Assembly (NCBI GenBank): GCA_027078745.1
Contig: JALWWO010000006.1
Coordinates: 1 to 64,000, forward strand
Direction of reading: 5' to 3'
DNA length: 64,000 bases
DNA from: Chromatiaceae bacterium
GTDB taxonomy: Bacteria > Pseudomonadota > Gammaproteobacteria > Chromatiales > Chromatiaceae
The position numbers were made by a program, and so were the translations under genes. This document shows, one piece after another, positions 20,228 through 29,001 of this stretch (positions are counted from its first letter, which is position 1; every line of letters begins with the position of its first letter). A model generated the notes under the pieces. That model was not told the DNA's origin, did not search any database, and saw only the letters and a program-made list of their open reading frames with translations.

Positions 20228-22107
20228 TGCGCAACACACTCTTGTTCTCTTGGCTGCTCTGCCTAGCCCTCCTCTATCTGGAAAGCTACCAGCCCCCGAC
20301 CCGAATTCGCTTTTCAGAAGTTACTCAGGAAGTAGGCATCGAGTATGCGGGTACGAGCTTCGGCGCCGCTTGGGGCGATGCCAACGGGGATGGCTATCCG
20401 GACCTCTGGGCCAGCGGCCACAGTCCTCAACGGTTGCTCCTCAATGAGCAAGGGCGCCGCTTCTCCGACCGCACGGCGGAATGGATTGTGCCCATCCGCT
20501 ATTCTGACCGGCACAACGCGGCTTGGGCGGATTTCGACAACGATGGGGATGCGGATCTCCTGCAGCTTTCCGGCGCGGATCGGGGCAAGGGGGCAGATCC
20601 TAACGCGTTCTATGTGAATGAAGATCATCGCCTGATCGACCGCGCGAAGGCACTGGGCCTCGACTATGGATTAGCCCGCACGCGGGCCGCTCTCTGGCTG
20701 GATGCGGATGCAGATGGGCGGCTGGATGTGCTCATCACCGCCGCTCCCCGACCGGAAGCGCCCCCCGCCCTGTTTCTGCAGAAAGAAAAAGGCTTTCAGG
20801 GCAGTCCCATCGAGGGACTTCAGCGCTCGGAGATCGCCTTGCTTGCGCTGCTCACTTCGGAACCCAAACCCTATGTGCTCGCCGGCCCCCCGCATCAGCT
20901 CTTCGTGTATCAGCCCAGTCCGGCCGGTCTGCGGGAAACCAGTGCTGCCTTCGGTCTTGATCCACCCTTAGCCCCCTGGACGGCGGATCTATTGGCGGCG
21001 GATCTGGACAACGACGGCCTGCAAGACCTGGTCTTCCTGCGGGGCGGGCTGCGCCCTGGGGTCCGCCGCGTGAATGCCCACCGTCTGGAAGCGCGGCTTC
21101 AGTCCTATTGGGGACAACCCCAAAGCCTGCGCTTTGCCGGGCCGGATGAGATTCAGGTTTCCCCCTACCCCCTGGCCAAACAATGGTGGGGCAAAGGGCG
21201 GATCTTCATCGGGGCTCGGGGCAAAGATCCCGAATCGATTCCATTGATGCTGAACAAGGATGACCCTGCAGTTCAGGGCTTAGCAGCGGGAAAAAAGGGT
21301 CTTTTCCTGGGCTATGATGGGGAAGCGCGGCGCTGGATCATCGAGATGCGAGATCCAGAATGGAATTCGGTGAATCTCCAGGTACAAGGAGATCAACCCT
21401 TGATACAGCTCGTTCAAAAGGGTTTCCCCTTGAAGCTCGAACCCTTGGAACAGCGCATCCGCTGGAACGAGGACGGGCGTTTTCCTGAGACCGCCCAAAC
21501 GATCCTAGCCCGAGATAATTGTTTCAGCGGTGCGGCGGGGGATTTCGACAACGATGGGGATCTGGATCTCTATCTGGTCTGCGGCAGCTATCTGGGAAAC
21601 CGTCCCAACCGGTTGTTTGAAAATCTCGGAAACCGGCACTTCCGGGAAGTGCCGGCAGCAGGTGGGGCGTCGGGCAGTTCCCTGGGCATCGGGGATGCGG
21701 TGGCTGTGGCGGATTACGATCTGGACGGCGCGCTCGATCTTTTCGTCCGCAACGGACGGGGATTAGTCCCCTTCGCCCGAGGACCCGACCAGCTTTTCCG
21801 CAATCTGGGCACCGAAAACCATTGGATCGAGCTAGCGCTTGAGGGCGTTCACAGCAATCGGTCTGGCATCGGGGCTCGGATCTTCGCGATTACCGGCGAG
21901 CGGCGGCAAGTCCGTCTGTTGGATAACGGTACTCACGGACGGGTGCAGGATTTTCGACGCATTCATTTCGGTCTGGGGCCTCACGAAAAGGTCACTATTC
22001 AGGTGGATTGGCCCTCGGGCAGGAAGCGCCTCTATCGGGATCTCGATGCGGATCAAGTTTGGCTCCTTCGGGAAGAGGGAGGTCAGGCCCTGCTCTTTTC
22101 TCCTTGA
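20224..22107 (+). CDS. FG-GAP/VCBS-repeat protein with C-terminal ASPIC/UnbV domain (CRTAC1-like)
   Basis: 627 residues. The N-terminal hydrophobic stretch (~5-20) is a signal peptide or anchor. Calcium-type repeats follow, e.g. GDANGDGYPDL near 52, DFDNDGDADL near 101, DLDNDGLQDL and DFDNDGDLDLY, as in integrin-like propellers. The last ~90 residues (from NHWIELALEGVHSNRSGIGA) are the ASPIC/UnbV module. Such proteins are secreted or surface exposed and may bind glycans; the precise role is unknown. It is coupled to the sulfotransferase-like gene (ATGA) and ends the six-gene run that starts at dacC. Confidence 0.88.
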   Translation: MMRNTLLFSWLLCLALLYLESYQPPTRIRFSEVTQEVGIEYAGTSFGAAWGDANGDGYPDLWASGHSPQRLLLNEQGRRFSDRTAEWIVPIRYSDRHNAAWADFDNDGDADLLQLSGADRGKGADPNAFYVNEDHRLIDRAKALGLDYGLARTRAALWLDADADGRLDVLITAAPRPEAPPALFLQKEKGFQGSPIEGLQRSEIALLALLTSEPKPYVLAGPPHQLFVYQPSPAGLRETSAAFGLDPPLAPWTADLLAADLDNDGLQDLVFLRGGLRPGVRRVNAHRLEARLQSYWGQPQSLRFAGPDEIQVSPYPLAKQWWGKGRIFIGARGKDPESIPLMLNKDDPAVQGLAAGKKGLFLGYDGEARRWIIEMRDPEWNSVNLQVQGDQPLIQLVQKGFPLKLEPLEQRIRWNEDGRFPETAQTILARDNCFSGAAGDFDNDGDLDLYLVCGSYLGNRPNRLFENLGNRHFREVPAAGGASGSSLGIGDAVAVADYDLDGALDLFVRNGRGLVPFARGPDQLFRNLGTENHWIELALEGVHSNRSGIGARIFAITGERRQVRLLDNGTHGRVQDFRRIHFGLGPHEKVTIQVDWPSGRKRLYRDLDADQVWLLREEGGQALLFSP

Positions 22108-22182
22108 GCTTTCATTCGCTGGAAGAATCGCTATCATTGCTCTTGACCACCCCATCGACCCCTCGGAGAGAACGAGTTGAGC

Positions 22183-22632
22183 ATGACGGAAGAAGAGAAG
22201 ACCTCGGCAAAGCAGACCGAAGAGAAGACTGCCGCAGCAAAGACCACAGCAGCTAAGAAAACCACGGGAAAGGGAACGACTACCCGAAGAGCGGCGACTA
22301 CTAAAAGAGCGAGCACCAGCACAGCAACGAAGAAAACCAGCGCTAGGGCGAAGAAAAGCACGACCACGCGGAAGAAGTCCACCGCAGCGAAGTCGACGGG
22401 CACGGCAAAGCGCACCCGAGCCACCCAGGCAAAAGCAACGCCTGCTGCGGAATCCCAGAAGGTTAGCGCCGAAGAGCGTCCGGTGAGCTTGGAAGAGCGC
22501 CATGCGATGATCGCGGAAGCGGCCTATTTCAAGGCGGAAAAGCGCGGGTTCGATCCCGCTTACGATCAACAAAACTGGGAAGAGGCTTGCAAGGAGATCG
22601 ACGAACTTTTGGCAAAGCGCGGCCAGCGCTAG
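22183..22632 (+). CDS. histone-H1-like Lys/Ala/Thr-rich protein with C-terminal DUF2934
   Basis: 149 residues. The first ~95 are low-complexity Lys/Thr/Ala/Arg with many KK, TKR and AKST units, resembling bacterial H1-like nucleoid proteins. The last ~45 (RHAMIAEAAYFKAEKRGF onward) match DUF2934, a short helical domain. It probably binds DNA or RNA by charge. The ATG at 22183 follows GGAGAG by 12 bases; a TTG at 22177 at six-base spacing is an alternative start. It faces hisB with one base between the stops. The gene is not part of the upstream operon by function. Confidence 0.82.
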   Translation: MTEEEKTSAKQTEEKTAAAKTTAAKKTTGKGTTTRRAATTKRASTSTATKKTSARAKKSTTTRKKSTAAKSTGTAKRTRATQAKATPAAESQKVSAEERPVSLEERHAMIAEAAYFKAEKRGFDPAYDQQNWEEACKEIDELLAKRGQR

Positions 22633-22633
22633 T

Positions 22634-23224
22634 TCAGAGGGTGCCCTTGGTGGAGGGGGTCAATCCCGCCATGCGAGGATCGGGTTCCAAGGCCATGCGC
22701 AGGGCGCGCCCAAAAGCCTTGAAGAGGGTTTCCGCTTGATGGTGGGCGTTGCGCCCCCGCAGGTTGTCCACATGGAGTGTGAGCCCGCCGTGGTTCACGA
22801 AACCTTGAAAGAACTCCTGGAAGAGATCCACATCAAAGGTGCCGATTCGAGCACGGGTGAAATCCACCTGGAAGCAGAGTCCCGGCCGTCCTGAGAGATC
22901 CACCACCACCCGAGACAAGGCTTCATCCAAGGGCACATAGGCATGGCCGTAGCGCCGAATTCCCCGCTTGTCGCCCAGGGCCTGGGACAACCCTTGCCCC
23001 AGGGTAATGCCGATATCTTCCACTAAGTGATGGTCATCGATGTGGAGATCTCCGGTGGCTTCGATGCGAAGATCCAACAGCCCATGCCGGGCTACCTGAT
23101 CCAGCATGTGTTCCAGAAAGGGCACGCCGGTTTGGAAATGGGCTTGCCCTGTGCCGTCCAGATTGAGCTGAAGATCGATCTGGGTTTCCAACGTCTGGCG
23201 TCGGATTTCGGCGATACGCGGCAT
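22634..23224 (-). CDS. hisB: imidazoleglycerol-phosphate dehydratase
   Basis: 196 residues, the monofunctional form without the phosphatase domain. It dehydrates imidazole glycerol phosphate to imidazole acetol phosphate (histidine step 6). The two manganese-binding motifs are present: [13 protein letters not shown] / [10 protein letters not shown], and later [17 protein letters not shown]. No other his genes are adjacent: dtd precedes it by 11 bases, hisG lies at 27253 and hisD at 56671, so the histidine pathway is scattered. Confidence 0.97.
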   Translation of the reverse strand: MPRIAEIRRQTLETQIDLQLNLDGTGQAHFQTGVPFLEHMLDQVARHGLLDLRIEATGDLHIDDHHLVEDIGITLGQGLSQALGDKRGIRRYGHAYVPLDEALSRVVVDLSGRPGLCFQVDFTRARIGTFDVDLFQEFFQGFVNHGGLTLHVDNLRGRNAHHQAETLFKAFGRALRMALEPDPRMAGLTPSTKGTL

Positions 23225-23235
23225 TTCGGGAATTC

Positions 23236-23673
23236 CTAGGTTTCTAGCCAGAAGGTTACGGGACCGTCGTTGATGAGGTGCACTCGCATATCCGCACCAA
23301 ATCGGCCGGTTTCCACTGATTCATAGCGATGCCGCACCTGTTCCACCAGGATATGGAAGAGCTTGTGGCCTTCCTCTGGCGGGGCAGCCGAGGTAAAGCT
23401 GGGCCGATTGCCCTTCCGCGTGTCCGCTGCCAAGGTGAACTGGGGCACCAACAGAATCCCCCCCTGAATTTCCCGCAAGCTCAGATTCATGCGATCCCGT
23501 TCATCGGGAAACACCCGATAGGCCAGCAGCCGTTCCGCAAGCCGAGCCGCCCGTTTTTCATCGTCTCCTCGCTGTACGCCAACCAAAACCAGCAGGCCCC
23601 GTCCGATAGCACCGATGGTTTCCTCCTCCACCATCACGCGGGCTTGCTGGACCCGCTGCAACAATCCGATCAT
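23236..23673 (-). CDS. dtd: D-aminoacyl-tRNA deacylase
   Basis: 145 residues, usual length. It hydrolyses D-amino acids (for example D-Tyr) mis-attached to tRNA. The active-site segments [17 protein letters not shown] and the C-terminal [11 protein letters not shown] (the cross-subunit Gly-Pro motif) are clear, although the usual S of SQFTL is P here. It overlaps the upstream parvulin gene by four bases. Confidence 0.95.
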   Translation of the reverse strand: MIGLLQRVQQARVMVEEETIGAIGRGLLVLVGVQRGDDEKRAARLAERLLAYRVFPDERDRMNLSLREIQGGILLVPQFTLAADTRKGNRPSFTSAAPPEEGHKLFHILVEQVRHRYESVETGRFGADMRVHLINDGPVTFWLET

Positions 23674-24530
23674 GGATCGGTGCTCCCTCGGATCACTACG
23701 CCATAGCGTTGAAAAAGGGCACTTTCTGCAGCTTGATAAGCCGCATCTCGGCGTTCCCGCAGGAGTTGTTCATAGATCTCCTGGGCCACTTCCTGAAATG
23801 TTTGTTTTCGTGCAGGTCGGCGGGCCAGCACTTTGAAGACGCGATAGCCGTTGGACACCCGAATGGGATCGCTCACTTCCCCCACCTGGAGGGAAAAGAT
23901 GCGATCGGCTACTTGCGGCACCCAGTGGAAGCGATCGTAGAAATCATATTGGCCTGCGGTATGATCGGCAGAATAGGTTTTAGCCAGCGCATGGAAATCC
24001 TCACCGGCGCGGAGCCGATGCACCAGTTCCCAAGCCTGCTGTTCCGCCGCTTTCCACGCCGCTTCCGTGGCTTTTGCGTGCACCCGAAGCAACAGGGAGG
24101 GGGCTCGGATTTTCTCCGGAGAAACGAAGCGTTCCCGATGGGTCTGATAATACCGGCGCACTTCCTCCGGCTGCACCTGAACAGGCCCTAGGATCTCCCG
24201 CTGCACATATTGATGGGCCAGCATAGCATTCATGATGTCCTGAATCCGCGCTTGGATCTCGGGATCCCGATCCAAACCCTGTTCCCTGGCTGCCCGCGCG
24301 AATACTTCCAGCCGAACCAGTTCCCGAAGATAGGCGGATCGGCCCGCTTCACTGCGGTACTGTGCCTGTACTTCTGGCGGCAGCCGTTGCAGACGGGCTT
24401 CTAACGACTGGCGGCTGATGATCTTGTCACCGATCTGAGCTAAGGGGACTGAATCCTGCTCGCTGCCCCAGACGCCTGAGGGCAGGAGCAGTACGATCAG
24501 CCCAGGGATCAGCCAATTCCACGTTTCCAT
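23670..24530 (-). CDS. periplasmic parvulin-type peptidyl-prolyl isomerase
   Basis: 286 residues. A signal peptide (~22 residues, ending near VWGS) directs it to the periplasm. A SurA-N-like helical chaperone region (~30-130) precedes one rotamase domain (~140-245). The end of that domain (VADRIFSLQVGEVSDPIRVSNGYRVFKVLARRP in pieces) matches the parvulin fold. The front histidine motif is weak, so isomerase activity is uncertain. It resembles the PpiC/PrsA type. It lies 18 bases after the protease gene and overlaps dtd. Confidence 0.82.
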   Translation of the reverse strand: METWNWLIPGLIVLLLPSGVWGSEQDSVPLAQIGDKIISRQSLEARLQRLPPEVQAQYRSEAGRSAYLRELVRLEVFARAAREQGLDRDPEIQARIQDIMNAMLAHQYVQREILGPVQVQPEEVRRYYQTHRERFVSPEKIRAPSLLLRVHAKATEAAWKAAEQQAWELVHRLRAGEDFHALAKTYSADHTAGQYDFYDRFHWVPQVADRIFSLQVGEVSDPIRVSNGYRVFKVLARRPARKQTFQEVAQEIYEQLLRERRDAAYQAAESALFQRYGVVIRGSTDP

Positions 24531-24548
24531 GGAGTCACTCGGGCGATT

Positions 24549-25694
24549 TCATTGCGCCTCGCAATAATCCCGCAGGCTAGCAAATTCCGCACCGAAATAA
24601 GGGCCGTAGATCTGCTCCGGCTGGTCATTATAGACATAACTGCTCACCCCATTGATGTAATTGTTGCTGCCTGCCTGTTGGGGTTTGTAGTTCAGGACCC
24701 AGGGACCACCGCTGGCACCGCCCGACAGTCCCCAGCCCACACCCAGCGTGTTGGGGCCCGATACACAAGCTGGGCTATCGTCGAGATTCCAGGAAGTGGC
24801 AGAAACGACCATTACATCTCCAGACCAACCGTTCTCCGCAGGATAACCGAAGAGATGCCAATGTTGTTGACGGCCCGCGTCGTATACATAGCCCAATTCA
24901 CCCACCACTTCGCCGATGTGTTGGCCGCTGCCGTTCGTGTTGAGGATGACACAGCCCAGATCCTCGCACCAACCGCCGTTCTCCCCGTTGTTATGCCAGG
25001 CATTCCGCGCCCCCAGTGCCCGTGCGGTCCAAGTGCCATAGGGCGCATCCCAGGCAGGACGGTGGGCAGGCTTGAACAGCACGTTCGTCGCCCAGTTCCC
25101 GGCCCCGTCGGATACACAATGACCGGCCGTCTGGATCACATCGTTGGAACTGGTCTGAATCACCGCCCCCGAGCACACATAATTGACCCCAGAAAGACTG
25201 AAGTACAGTTTTCCCACCGCGCGCAAGGGGAAGGAGCCATACCAGGTGACGGGAATGGCGTAGGTCGTTTGCGGGGGCGGATAGGTATAGACCCCGTCGC
25301 CGGCCGCTTGGGGAACCACAGGATCGGTTGCCAAAGCGCCGGTGATCCCGAGCACAGCGCGCACATCGTCCCCTTGCAACACAGTTTCATGGCCTTCCCC
25401 CTGGAGTCCGCTGTTGCCTGCGGTGGGGGTTCCCGTAGGGAAATGGGAAGATCGCGCCGATTGAGGGCTGGGACTGCCTTCCAAAACCATCTGCCTGGGC
25501 TGGGCAGATCGCATTCTCTCCTCGGTCCAGTAGGCCCGAACTGCTTCTTGGGCTGCTTGGGGGGTTGGGGTGCCCGGAGAGGTGCTAAAGACATTGCCAT
25601 CCACTTCATAGGACTGGCCTAGGGCACTGCTGTTCCAGAAACCCGTGCTCGCGACTAGGAGCACAAGGGGAATTTCTCGCAAACTCGCCTGCAT
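24549..25694 (-). CDS. secreted trypsin-like (V8/glutamyl-type) serine protease
   Basis: 381 residues. The signal peptide is MQASLREIPLVLLVASTG, ending near SSALG, followed by a ~120-residue Pro/Ser/Gln-rich propeptide-like stretch. The protease domain has His192 (TAGHC), a candidate Asp245 (EDLGCVI) and Ser328 (GGASGGPW). Several cysteines could form disulfides. The start at 25694 is chosen because GGAG lies eight bases upstream and the signal peptide then begins properly; a longer frame starts at 25724. It is followed by a parvulin, which might help fold exported proteins. Confidence 0.85.
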   Translation of the reverse strand: MQASLREIPLVLLVASTGFWNSSALGQSYEVDGNVFSTSPGTPTPQAAQEAVRAYWTEERMRSAQPRQMVLEGSPSPQSARSSHFPTGTPTAGNSGLQGEGHETVLQGDDVRAVLGITGALATDPVVPQAAGDGVYTYPPPQTTYAIPVTWYGSFPLRAVGKLYFSLSGVNYVCSGAVIQTSSNDVIQTAGHCVSDGAGNWATNVLFKPAHRPAWDAPYGTWTARALGARNAWHNNGENGGWCEDLGCVILNTNGSGQHIGEVVGELGYVYDAGRQQHWHLFGYPAENGWSGDVMVVSATSWNLDDSPACVSGPNTLGVGWGLSGGASGGPWVLNYKPQQAGSNNYINGVSSYVYNDQPEQIYGPYFGAEFASLRDYCEAQ

Positions 25695-25770
25695 GAATCT
25701 CACTCCGATGTTAGGACATTCCACGATGCTGATATGCTAACTCTATACCAAAACCAGGGGGATTATTTGG

Positions 25771-26655
25771 ATGAACCATTGGGCACCGATCTTCGATGCG
25801 ATTGAAGCAGCCACCGGGGAGCCCTTTCAAGCGGTTTCTCCCTGTGATGTGAGCGGCGGTTGCATCAACCGAGCGATCGTTCTGGACGATGGTCGCCGCC
25901 GATTCTTCGTCAAACTGAATCGGGCTCAGCGACTGCCCATGTTCGAAGCGGAGGCGGCGGGACTCGCTGAGATGCTAGCCACCCAGTGCATTCGGGTACC
26001 CAAGCCCTTGGGAACGGGCTTAGTAGGCTCGGAAGCCTTCCTGCTGCTGGAATATGTGGATCTCAGCGGCGGGCGCACGGCAGCCGGCGAAGCCCAAGCC
26101 GGCCGCCAGCTCGCCGCCTTGCACCGCACCACCCGAAAGACCTTCGGTTGGGATCGGGACAACACCATCGGTTCTACCCCCCAGCCCAATGCCCCCACAG
26201 AGAATTGGATCGCATTCTGGCGCAAGCATCGCCTCGGGTTCCAATTGCAACTGGCGGCGCAACAGGGTTATCGGGGGCAGTTGCAAAGCCGAGGACAGCG
26301 TTTGCTGGAAACCTTCGATCCTTTGTTATCCCATGATCCAATCCCTTCCCTGCTTCACGGAGATCTCTGGGGCGGGAACATCGGTTATACGACAGACGGC
26401 ACGCCGGTACTCTATGATCCAGCGGTTTATTTTGGGGATCGAGAAGCAGATCTCGCCATGACGGAACTGTTCGGCGGCTTCAGCAACCGGTTCTATGCAG
26501 CCTACAACGAAGTCTGGCCCCTAGATCCTGGTTATCCGGTGCGGAAGGATTTCTACAACCTCTATCATGTGCTCAATCATCTGAATCTCTTTGGGAGCGG
26601 CTATCTGGGGCAAGCCCTGCGTCTCATCGACCGCTTGCTCGCCCAACTCGGTTAA
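25771..26655 (+). CDS. fructosamine kinase family protein
   Basis: 294 residues, a protein-kinase-like fold (FN3K/APH). The signature LLHGDLWGGN holds the catalytic Asp, DPAVYFGDRE the metal ligand, and FFVKLN near residue 47 the ATP lysine. The family phosphorylates ketoamines (fructosamine, ribulosamine) on glycated proteins, which then fall apart. It stands alone, divergent from the protease gene. Substrate choice cannot be read from sequence. Confidence 0.92.
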   Translation: MNHWAPIFDAIEAATGEPFQAVSPCDVSGGCINRAIVLDDGRRRFFVKLNRAQRLPMFEAEAAGLAEMLATQCIRVPKPLGTGLVGSEAFLLLEYVDLSGGRTAAGEAQAGRQLAALHRTTRKTFGWDRDNTIGSTPQPNAPTENWIAFWRKHRLGFQLQLAAQQGYRGQLQSRGQRLLETFDPLLSHDPIPSLLHGDLWGGNIGYTTDGTPVLYDPAVYFGDREADLAMTELFGGFSNRFYAAYNEVWPLDPGYPVRKDFYNLYHVLNHLNLFGSGYLGQALRLIDRLLAQLG

Positions 26656-26695
26656 CAGCCCTTTCCAGAAGGTTACGGATCTGTTAAAAGACGGC

Positions 26696-26715
26696 AATAT
26701 GCCCTCTTTTTCCTT
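26696..26715 (+). terminator. weak intrinsic terminator after the fructosamine kinase gene
   Basis: GGCA-ATA-TGCC forms a short four-pair hairpin followed by CTCTTTTT. The stem is short, so efficiency is doubtful. TTAACAG and CTGTTAA arms just upstream (26651-26687) could add structure. Confidence 0.35.
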
Positions 26716-26741
26716 CCACTGATCGAGTGCCTTTGCTTCCC

Positions 26742-27260
26742 ATGCCTAGAGAGCTCTTGATCCTGCGCCATGCGAAATCCGATTGGAACACGGATAGCCC
26801 GAACGACTTTGCGCGCCCCCTCGCCAAAAGAGGCAAGAAGGATGCGCCCCAGGTGGGGGCCTGGCTGTATCGGGAAGGGCTGATCCCGGACTGGGTGGTC
26901 AGTTCTCCGGCAAAACGGGCGAAAGAAACCGCTCGGCAGGTCTGCAAGTCCCTGGAGTTCAAACCCAAGCGCATCGCTTGGGAACCTGCGCTCTATGGTG
27001 CAGATGTGCCTACCTTGCTGAAGGTGCTAGCCGACTGCCCTTCGGAGGCGGAGATTGTCTTGCTCATCGGCCACAATCCAGGGCTGGAAGAACTGCTGCG
27101 CTTCCTCGCCGGCGAGGACCTGGAGACGCCGCCGGACGGCAAGCTACTGCCTACCGCCGCTCTCGCTCGCCTCGAAATGCCCAAGGATTGGCGAAATCTG
27201 GAACCCGGCTGCGCCCAGCTCCTCCACATCCGCCGCCCCCGAGCCCCCCGCATCAAATGA
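26742..27260 (+). CDS. sixA: phosphohistidine phosphatase SixA
   Basis: 172 residues, histidine-phosphatase superfamily. LILRHAKSDWN near the start holds the catalytic RHxK, and LIGHNPGLEEL the second active-site histidine. SixA removes phosphate from histidine in phosphorelay or PTS proteins; in E. coli it acts on the nitrogen PTS phosphocarrier NPr. That is of note since ptsN and hprK are encoded at 45433-46859. The ATG at 26742 gives the family-typical N-terminus; a GTG at 26727 is in frame. It overlaps the 3' end of facing hisG by eight bases. Confidence 0.9.
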   Translation: MPRELLILRHAKSDWNTDSPNDFARPLAKRGKKDAPQVGAWLYREGLIPDWVVSSPAKRAKETARQVCKSLEFKPKRIAWEPALYGADVPTLLKVLADCPSEAEIVLLIGHNPGLEELLRFLAGEDLETPPDGKLLPTAALARLEMPKDWRNLEPGCAQLLHIRRPRAPRIK

Positions 27261-28125
27261 CCTTGCGCAGTTCATATTCCAAGATGCCTTCCGCACCGGC
27301 GGCCCGGAGCTTGGGCACCAGATCTCGGGTGGATTGGGCATCGACCACGGTTTCCAGGGCGAACCATTCCGGATCGTAGAGCGGGCTCAAGGTGGGGGCG
27401 TGCAGGCTGGGCAGCAAGGCGATCACCGCTTCCAGGTCTGCTTTCCGCACGTTGAGTTTCAAAGCTACCTTATGCCGAGCGGCGAGGGCGGCTTGCAGCA
27501 TCAGGGCGATCTGATCGATCTTTTCCCGCTTCCAATCCTCCTTCAAAGCTTCAGGGTTAGCGATGAGCCGGGTTTCCGTGAAGAGTAGCGTTTCCACGAT
27601 CCGCAATCCATGGGCCCGGATGGTGCTGCCCGTCTCGGTGATCTCCACCACCGCATCCACCAATCCTTCCACTACCTTGGCTTCCGTAGCCCCCCAGGAA
27701 AATTCCACGGAAGCTTCGATCTGCCGTTCCGCGAGATAGCGCTTGGTGAACTGCACCAGCTCGGTGGCGATCTTTTTGCCCTGGAGATCCGCCACCGACT
27801 GAATGGGCGAATCCTGTGGCACCACCAGCACCCAGCGGCTCGGTTGATCCGAACTCTTGGAATAGGTGAGGGTGCAGATTTCTTCCACCTGGGCACCGGT
27901 TTCCAGAATCCAATCCAACCCCGTCAGGCCCAGATCCAGGGTGCCGTTGGCTACATAGGGGGCCATCTCCTGAGCCCGCACCAGGGCGCAGGATAATTCC
28001 GGATCGTTGATCTGAGGGTAATAGTTGCGGGATCGGGGGCGGATCTTCCAACCCGCCTGGGCGAAGAGTTCGATCGTAGCGTTTTCTAAACTTCCCTTGG
28101 GGATACCGAGACGAAGTGGTTTCAT
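27253..28125 (-). CDS. hisG: ATP phosphoribosyltransferase, long form
   Basis: 290 residues, the first enzyme of histidine synthesis. The N-terminal catalytic halves include GIPKGSLEN at the start and EITETGSTIRAHGL (PRPP loop). The C-terminal ~75 residues are the ACT-like histidine-sensing domain, so no HisZ is needed. Its sequence is of the kind I associate with deltaproteobacterial long HisG (for example IPKGSLENATIELF, VEFSWGATEAKVV). It is not in the murA-hisD slot, where many gammaproteobacteria keep hisG. It lies nine bases downstream of pyrK. Confidence 0.95.
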   Translation of the reverse strand: MKPLRLGIPKGSLENATIELFAQAGWKIRPRSRNYYPQINDPELSCALVRAQEMAPYVANGTLDLGLTGLDWILETGAQVEEICTLTYSKSSDQPSRWVLVVPQDSPIQSVADLQGKKIATELVQFTKRYLAERQIEASVEFSWGATEAKVVEGLVDAVVEITETGSTIRAHGLRIVETLLFTETRLIANPEALKEDWKREKIDQIALMLQAALAARHKVALKLNVRKADLEAVIALLPSLHAPTLSPLYDPEWFALETVVDAQSTRDLVPKLRAAGAEGILEYELRKVI

Positions 28126-28134
28126 AAACTCAAC

Positions 28135-29001
28135 CTAAAAAATCTGATGGGCATCGAATACCGGCCCGTCCACACAGACCCGCTTTCTCGCCAAGCCCTG
28201 GGCCGTGTGAACATCCACCGCACAGCCCGCACAGCCGCCGACCCCGCACGCCATGAAAGCTTCCAGAGAAACTTGGCAAGCACAGCCGAAAGCGCGCGCC
28301 AGATCGGCGGCGGCGGCGAGCATGGGTTGGGGTCCGCAGGCTAGGATTTCCGTTTGGGCAGCGGCTGTGGGTTCTAACGATTGGAGCCAGCGCCGGGCCA
28401 GATCGGTCACATAGCCGGAGAAGCAGCCTGGATAACCCTGTTGACTCGCCAACCGGTTGGGAATGCCCCAGTCTTCCAACAGAGGCATGGCGGCGATGAC
28501 GTCCGGCGGCAGGCCGGACACGAGGAATTCCGCAGGCTTAGGTGCAAAGGGAAAGGGGATTTCCGAGCCGAAGGCAGCGAACACCCGCCCATGATTTCTT
28601 CGGTGCAAGATTTGGGCAGCGAAGACCAGGGGGGGAATTCCGATGCCCCCACCGATCAAGAGCACGGGTTTTTCCGAACTGGGCAGCTGAAAGGGCTGCC
28701 CGATGGGGCCCAGCAGGCTGAGCCGAGCGCCCACAGGCTGCCGGGCGAGGGCGCGGGTACCTCGACCCACTGCCCGAAACAGGAGTTCAATCCAATCCGC
28801 CTGGGCGCGCAGGATGGACAGGGGACGGCGCAAGGGCAACGCTTCCTGGCAGCGGAGATGGATGAATTGCCCCGGGCGAGCGGCTTTCGCGCAAGCGGGT
28901 GCGCGAAGGCGCAAAAGATATTGTTCGCCTTCGTAGGCGGTCCGTTGCAGGATCTCCCCTTCCTCCAGAAAGATCGTGCCGCGATGGGAGTTAGGCCTCA
29001 T
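28135..29001 (-). CDS. pyrK: dihydroorotate dehydrogenase electron transfer subunit (PyrK-like)
   Basis: 288 residues from the ATG at 29001. An FAD-binding barrel (1-100), an NAD-binding domain (LLIGGGIGIPPL near 115-125) and a C-terminal 2Fe-2S site with Cys252, Cys257, Cys260 and Cys276 (ACGVGGCAGCAVD...VCVDG) match PyrK. It passes electrons from dihydroorotate through PyrD class 1B to NAD. pyrD is not in the window. It overlaps the end of pyrC' by 11 bases, so it belongs to the pyrB-pyrC'-pyrK unit. The upstream-extended frame starting at 29112 is pyrC' shadow. Confidence 0.9.
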   Translation of the reverse strand: MRPNSHRGTIFLEEGEILQRTAYEGEQYLLRLRAPACAKAARPGQFIHLRCQEALPLRRPLSILRAQADWIELLFRAVGRGTRALARQPVGARLSLLGPIGQPFQLPSSEKPVLLIGGGIGIPPLVFAAQILHRRNHGRVFAAFGSEIPFPFAPKPAEFLVSGLPPDVIAAMPLLEDWGIPNRLASQQGYPGCFSGYVTDLARRWLQSLEPTAAAQTEILACGPQPMLAAAADLARAFGCACQVSLEAFMACGVGGCAGCAVDVHTAQGLARKRVCVDGPVFDAHQIF

